8,676 nt of DNA from assembly GCA_014379075.1 (NCBI GenBank), contig JACMMN010000194.1, positions 1 to 8,676 on the forward strand. The letters are read 5' to 3'. This document shows, piece after piece, positions 6,401-8,676 of the stretch. The notes under the pieces were generated by a model, which was given only the letters and a program-made list of their open reading frames with translations, was not told the DNA's origin and made no database searches. Source of the stretch: Pyrinomonadaceae bacterium. GTDB taxonomy: Bacteria; Acidobacteriota; Blastocatellia; Pyrinomonadales; Pyrinomonadaceae. Position numbers and translations under genes: made by a program. Every line of letters starts with the position of its first letter. The first letter of the stretch is position 1.

Positions 6401-8676
6401 CGGCCGGCGGCGATTACAGAATTACAGTCGTCCGAGCTAATCGCACTTTCTCGCCCCCAAACCGCAACTATGTAAATCTCGCCGGGAATCAAATCAATCA
6501 AGATTTCACAACGGTTCCCTCACCTGCGAGGCGAATCAGCGGACGAATTATGTCAATTGCGCTGGTTCCGAATACGGCTTCTCGAATCGGTCAAGGCTTG
6601 GCGGCCGTAATGCCGCCCGCGCCGACCGGGCCTTTTGCAGTGAGAGGCGTAACGCTAACTTTAAGCGGTGCAGCGAACGCCACATTTACCAGCGACAACA
6701 ACGGTAACTACCGTTTCGATAATCTTCAAGACGGGCAGAATTACACGATCACACCTTCAAAACCTAACTATGTTTTCACGCCGCCCTCAGTTTCGTTCGA
6801 GGTCGTCCGCGATCGAGTCATCGATTTTTCGGGCGAATCCCTCGGCCTCTCGACTCTGACGGGCAGAATTATTTACGAAACACGCGGAGATATAGAAGCG
6901 ATGAACGCCAACGGGAGTGGTATTGTAACCCTCGCTACCGCTGGGCCAAGAACTGTTACTAATTCTTCGCCGAGGCTATCCTCTGACGGAAGCCGGGCTA
7001 TCCTTGTGAGCCGAAAATCGAACGGCGTCCGAACCAGCATCGTCACGATGAATTCCGACGGCAGCAATCGTATTCCAATTTTGACGGACAACAATGGATT
7101 ATTCGATCCATCCTGGTCGCGCGACGGCAGCAAAATCGCATTTAACAATTCTTCGAGACAATTGCTGACAATGAGCGCCGACGGAAGCAACATACAGCAA
7201 ATCACTAGCGACTGCACCGAACCTGACTGGTCACCGGATGGCTTGAAGCTGGTTTGTGTCCGCACTCCCAATTTTAGATCGTTCAATCCGGCTTCGGCGA
7301 TCATCACTATCGATGCGAACGGTTCGAACGAAACAACCTTCAGTAGTGTCACAGGCCGGAAAAACGCTCCGCGATGGTCGCCGGATGGCAGCCTGATCGC
7401 GTTTATCAATTATGCTTCTGATTCAAGAATACATTCGTTGATATTACTGAACGCGGACGGCTCTAATTCTGTATCGATACTTTCCGGTGGGAACAGCCTT
7501 TTTCAAACCTTAACGTGGTCGCCAGACGGTGCAAGGCTGGCCCTCATCAGAGAACGAGCTTTCGTAGCCAGAAACGTCGCATTTCCGCCTGCTTCCGAGA
7601 AACAGCTCGTAACACTTCAGGCCGATGGCCAGGCACTGCTCGTAATCGAAAGCGATTTCAAGGGAAACAGAATCGACTGGAAAAGCGCCAGCACCTTGCC
7701 GACTCCGGCAGGTACAAATGTCAATGTACAGGCTGGCAGCGTTTCACTGACATTTGCAGCTGTTAACGGTGAGAACGCCATCACTACGGTTACACCGATC
7801 CCGCCGGATTCTGCTGGAACAGTTCCGAGCGGATTTTCCTTTAACGGTATGGCATTTGAAATCAGCACAACGGCTAACTTCACACCGCCGGTAACTATTT
7901 GTTTGGTCGTGGCGAATCCGCCACGCCGCGGAATTCCCCATATCTTTCACAATGAAAATGGAACGATGGTAGATATCTTTACCACATACGATCGCATCAC
8001 GGGAGTAGTTTGCGGAGAAACCGATTCATTCAGCCCTTTTGCGGTCGCTGAAGAGATCGACGTCAATTTCCCTTCAATCAGCGGACTTATACTCGATGAA
8101 AGCGGTAATCCCGTTAGCGGGGCGGACGTCAGTTTGACGGGCACGGACGACGAAGTGACACATACGGATTCGGAAGGGTTCTTTAGCTTCATTAATTTGA
8201 CGGCTGGCGGGAATTATAATGTCCAACCACGCAAAGTCGGTTTTCTGTTCACGGAATACAATCAGGATCTCGTGAATGTGACTGGTGAGAACGCTGTAGT
8301 TTTCACCGGCCTGGTAAGCAATTTTGAGATTGGAGGGCAAGTCGTGAACGGAAACGGAGAAGCCGTAATGGGAGCAGTCGTCAGGCTGGACGGTGCGGAG
8401 CAATTGGAAACAATTACCGATGCCGCCGGAAATTATAGTTTTACGGAACTGCCGGCGGATGGGAATTATCTGGTAACAGCATCCAACGGTACAAATTCGT
8501 TCTCACCGCCAAACATTTTTATCGATGCTCTCACCACCAGCATCACGGGCGCAGATTTCGTCCAATTCGCACCGACGGCGGCTGAGGTCTCTGTCAGCGG
8601 TCGCGTATTAGCGGCGACGGGCCGTGGAATATCCAAAGTTCGCGTTTCAATCGGCGATTCGGATGGAAATTCGCGA
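3487..8676 (+). CDS. Giant secreted multidomain surface protein (LamG x2, beta-helix, carboxypeptidase-regulatory-like domains, TolB-like propeller), 3' end outside window
   Basis: An uninterrupted frame of 1730 codons to the right edge. Residues 1-22 (MFRKK then a leucine-rich core) are a signal peptide; cleavage could be after SA22 or AYAA45. In order: LamG 1 (58-273), LamG 2 (277-496), CSLREA-like entry LVVTNANDTGSGSLRDAI (502-519), right-handed beta-helix (to ~828) ending in the recurrent NDTKDPDDGTNGRQNHPLL, beta-sandwich (834-919, ending DANGNTSEFSRC), carboxypeptidase-regulatory-like domains 1 (926-1010) and 2 (1015-1117), TolB-like propeller (1124-1403), ZU5-like beta domain (1408-1523), and regulatory-like domains 3 (1529-1610), 4 (1612-1694) and the start of 5 (from 1699). 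No catalytic motif is visible. Likely role: carbohydrate binding, adhesion or matrix (inference). It follows the small HTH gene by 30 bp and has its own strong Shine-Dalgarno. The C-terminal sorting signal, if any, cannot be seen. Function is open; exported modular protein is near certain. Confidence 0.92.
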   Translation, partial: MFRKKLSFTLVLLCVLCIGLSAKMFEPQFYGLFSILTGEIRAYAAKDEAEESSIPTACVPPDANLISWYRAEGNASDEQGANNGTLGSSAIFTAGKVGQAFQTISANGSTVSIPDSASLDFTNAFTIEMWVSPTQAGTSGGTSFFACKGDCGSFSNQSYSLVFSNTQQVFFRVGNSSTFDSLGTPTILPLNTFSHIAGTYDGSTMRIYVNGVLDNSKTTTTGTLANSSQPFIIGGSTGSGNALGIYDETSLYNRALTDAEIAAIFNAGSDGKCDEDCTPQAPDGISWYKGENNGNDSLGTNNGTFSDGVTFAPGKVGQSFDFSNLNGVNITNNAAFNQQNFTVETWVTAQPYSCDGCSQFIVAKSGTSGTFGFELATNREGMGIVSGALRFTLNGGAVGADMFDDVRITDGNFHHVAASYDGTTMKIYLDGVLTAQQPMATTINFEEASRLVIGSRQHLGSVNPYNGLIDELGFYNRTLSDAEIASIFNAGSSGKCPTSSTLVVTNANDTGSGSLRDAILSSNSTAGTQTISFNIPQNDFGGTGFFNIAPLTPLPVMTDSVIIDGTTQPGFSGSPVVEIDGRNLTALTNPVGLDIRGGNSTVRGLSVINFRGPSSSSIFRGIGISLEGTGSNLFGGNKLEGNFIGVRANGTGGGNYFGVNLSSTNNIVGGPAENRNAISGNTFGVLALTQNNTVEGNFIGTSASGTTAIGNLFGISLLTNNTTIRNNVVSGNSAIGIHLPTGATNNNLIENNLIGLDASGVNPIANGAEGIYIESSTASGNRLTANRISTNNALGIKLGNGRTGSTGLTNDTKDPDDGTNGRQNHPLLTSVVPSGGTTVSGTLNSTPSQTFRLEFFSNPTCDPSGFGEGELFIGSTNVNTDAGGITGFTTVLPATVASGRFVTATATDANGNTSEFSRCQVVSAVHSISGRVTDNGASLVNAEVRLTSPANPAFNRSTTTNRSGDYSFNFIPAGGDYRITVVRANRTFSPPNRNYVNLAGNQINQDFTTVPSPARRISGRIMSIALVPNTASRIGQGLAAVMPPAPTGPFAVRGVTLTLSGAANATFTSDNNGNYRFDNLQDGQNYTITPSKPNYVFTPPSVSFEVVRDRVIDFSGESLGLSTLTGRIIYETRGDIEAMNANGSGIVTLATAGPRTVTNSSPRLSSDGSRAILVSRKSNGVRTSIVTMNSDGSNRIPILTDNNGLFDPSWSRDGSKIAFNNSSRQLLTMSADGSNIQQITSDCTEPDWSPDGLKLVCVRTPNFRSFNPASAIITIDANGSNETTFSSVTGRKNAPRWSPDGSLIAFINYASDSRIHSLILLNADGSNSVSILSGGNSLFQTLTWSPDGARLALIRERAFVARNVAFPPASEKQLVTLQADGQALLVIESDFKGNRIDWKSASTLPTPAGTNVNVQAGSVSLTFAAVNGENAITTVTPIPPDSAGTVPSGFSFNGMAFEISTTANFTPPVTICLVVANPPRRGIPHIFHNENGTMVDIFTTYDRITGVVCGETDSFSPFAVAEEIDVNFPSISGLILDESGNPVSGADVSLTGTDDEVTHTDSEGFFSFINLTAGGNYNVQPRKVGFLFTEYNQDLVNVTGENAVVFTGLVSNFEIGGQVVNGNGEAVMGAVVRLDGAEQLETITDAAGNYSFTELPADGNYLVTASNGTNSFSPPNIFIDALTTSITGADFVQFAPTAAEVSVSGRVLAATGRGISKVRVSIGDSDGNSR
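3658..4974 (+). repeat. Tandem pair of LamG/concanavalin-like domains inside the giant gene
   Basis: Two units of about 216-220 residues share an order of motifs: Cys-x-PP or PQAP, then ISWY, NNGT, GKVGQ, IEMWV or VETWV, YDGSTMRIYVNGVL or YDGTTMKIYLDGVL, LYNRALTDAEI or FYNRTLSDAEI, and FNAGSxGKC. These are the hallmarks of LamG-like jelly rolls, which usually bind sugars or other surfaces. The similarity, strongest in the GKVGQ and DAEIAxIFNAGS segments, indicates an internal duplication. The units diverge elsewhere, so the event is not recent. Confidence 0.85.
4987..5970 (+). other. CSLREA-like entry and right-handed parallel beta-helix region
   Basis: Residues ~501-828. After SLRDAI, asparagine- and glycine-rich coils repeat about every 22-26 residues: GNKLEGNFIGVRANGT, NIVGGPAENRNAISGN, NTVEGNFIGTSASGT, TIRNNVVSGN, LIENNLIGLDASG. 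These are PbH1/NosD-type beta-helix turns with asparagine ladders. Secreted polysaccharide lyases and adhesins use this fold, but no lyase catalytic residues can be assigned here. Confidence 0.8.
6856..7695 (+). other. TolB-like WD40-type beta-propeller within the giant protein
   Basis: Residues ~1124-1403. Blade signatures recur: SPRLSSDGSRAI, DPSWSRDGSKIAF, EPDWSPDGLKLV, APRWSPDGSLIAF, LTWSPDGARLAL and a degenerate RIDWKSAS, giving five clear blades and a probable sixth. Between them, MNSDGSN, MSADGSN, IDANGSN and LNADGSN mark the outer strands. Six blades are the TolB C-terminal norm. No TolB N-terminal domain is attached, so this is a fused scaffold module and not the Tol-Pal protein. Confidence 0.8.
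7708..8055 (+). other. ZU5-like beta domain with a putative disulfide
   Basis: Residues ~1408-1523. It runs from AGTNVNVQAGSVSLTFAAV through GFSFNGMAFEISTTANF and TICLVV to VCGETDSFSPFAVAEE. From memory, this pattern recurs in secreted proteins of several phyla, often without a name in databases. C1472 and C1509 are its only cysteines and probably pair. The assignment to ZU5 is a resemblance and not certain. Confidence 0.5.
8071..8676 (+). repeat. C-terminal carboxypeptidase-regulatory-like (transthyretin-fold) repeats, last one cut by the window
   Basis: Two full units (1529-1610 and 1612-1694) and the start of a third (from 1699) follow the pattern: xISGxxxxxxGxPVxGAxVxL, then TDSEGFFSF or TDAAGNYSF, then NYxV and an aromatic end (FxxY or FSPPN). 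With the two earlier copies (926-1010, 1015-1117) there are five. They are probably stalk or spacer modules. The last, SGRVLAATGRGISKVRV, resembles a module I recall lying near the C-terminus of such proteins. Confidence 0.75.

Overview
The window looks like chromosomal DNA of an Acidobacteriota-type bacterium, most likely class Blastocatellia (Pyrinomonadaceae-like). This rests on remembered family distributions, not a search. The combination of a winged-helix/TPR membrane regulator, a very small helix-turn-helix protein and a giant secreted LamG / beta-helix / carboxypeptidase-regulatory-like protein is typical of that group. No rRNA, tRNA, CRISPR array or mobile element was seen.

Layout. 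(1) Positions 1-1111, plus strand: the C-terminal three quarters or so of ribonuclease G (rng), entering from the left edge and ending at a clear intrinsic terminator (1134-1163). (2) Positions 1166-3082, minus strand, convergent with rng: a CadC-like one-component regulator with an OmpR-type winged helix, one membrane helix, a FlgO/TolB-N-like extracytoplasmic domain and TPR repeats. (3) Positions 3083-3174: a short divergent intergenic region holding a good sigma70-like promoter for the regulator and a tandem array of about three 11-nt repeats. (4) Positions 3175-3456, plus strand: a 93-aa protein with a MerR/excisionase-like helix-turn-helix and a CxxC pair. (5) From 3487 to the right edge, plus strand: one uninterrupted frame of at least 1730 codons. 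It encodes a secreted multidomain protein: signal peptide, two LamG jelly rolls, CSLREA-like entry and right-handed beta-helix, beta-sandwich, two carboxypeptidase-regulatory-like domains, a TolB-like beta-propeller, a ZU5-like beta domain, two more carboxypeptidase-regulatory-like domains and the start of a last one. The 3' end lies outside the window.

How the genes may work together. The small HTH gene and the giant gene are 30 bp apart on one strand with no terminator between them, so they are probably co-transcribed. The membrane regulator is transcribed away from them, and its control region contains helically phased direct repeats of the kind OmpR-family winged helices bind. A reasonable inference is a self-contained surface-protein locus: a sensor/regulator, a small DNA-binding protein, and a large exported protein of likely carbohydrate-binding or adhesive function. 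rng is an unrelated housekeeping neighbour insulated by its terminator. Nothing here proves a new enzymatic or defence system. The strongest candidates for novelty are the regulatory linkage of the three genes and the domain architecture of the giant protein.
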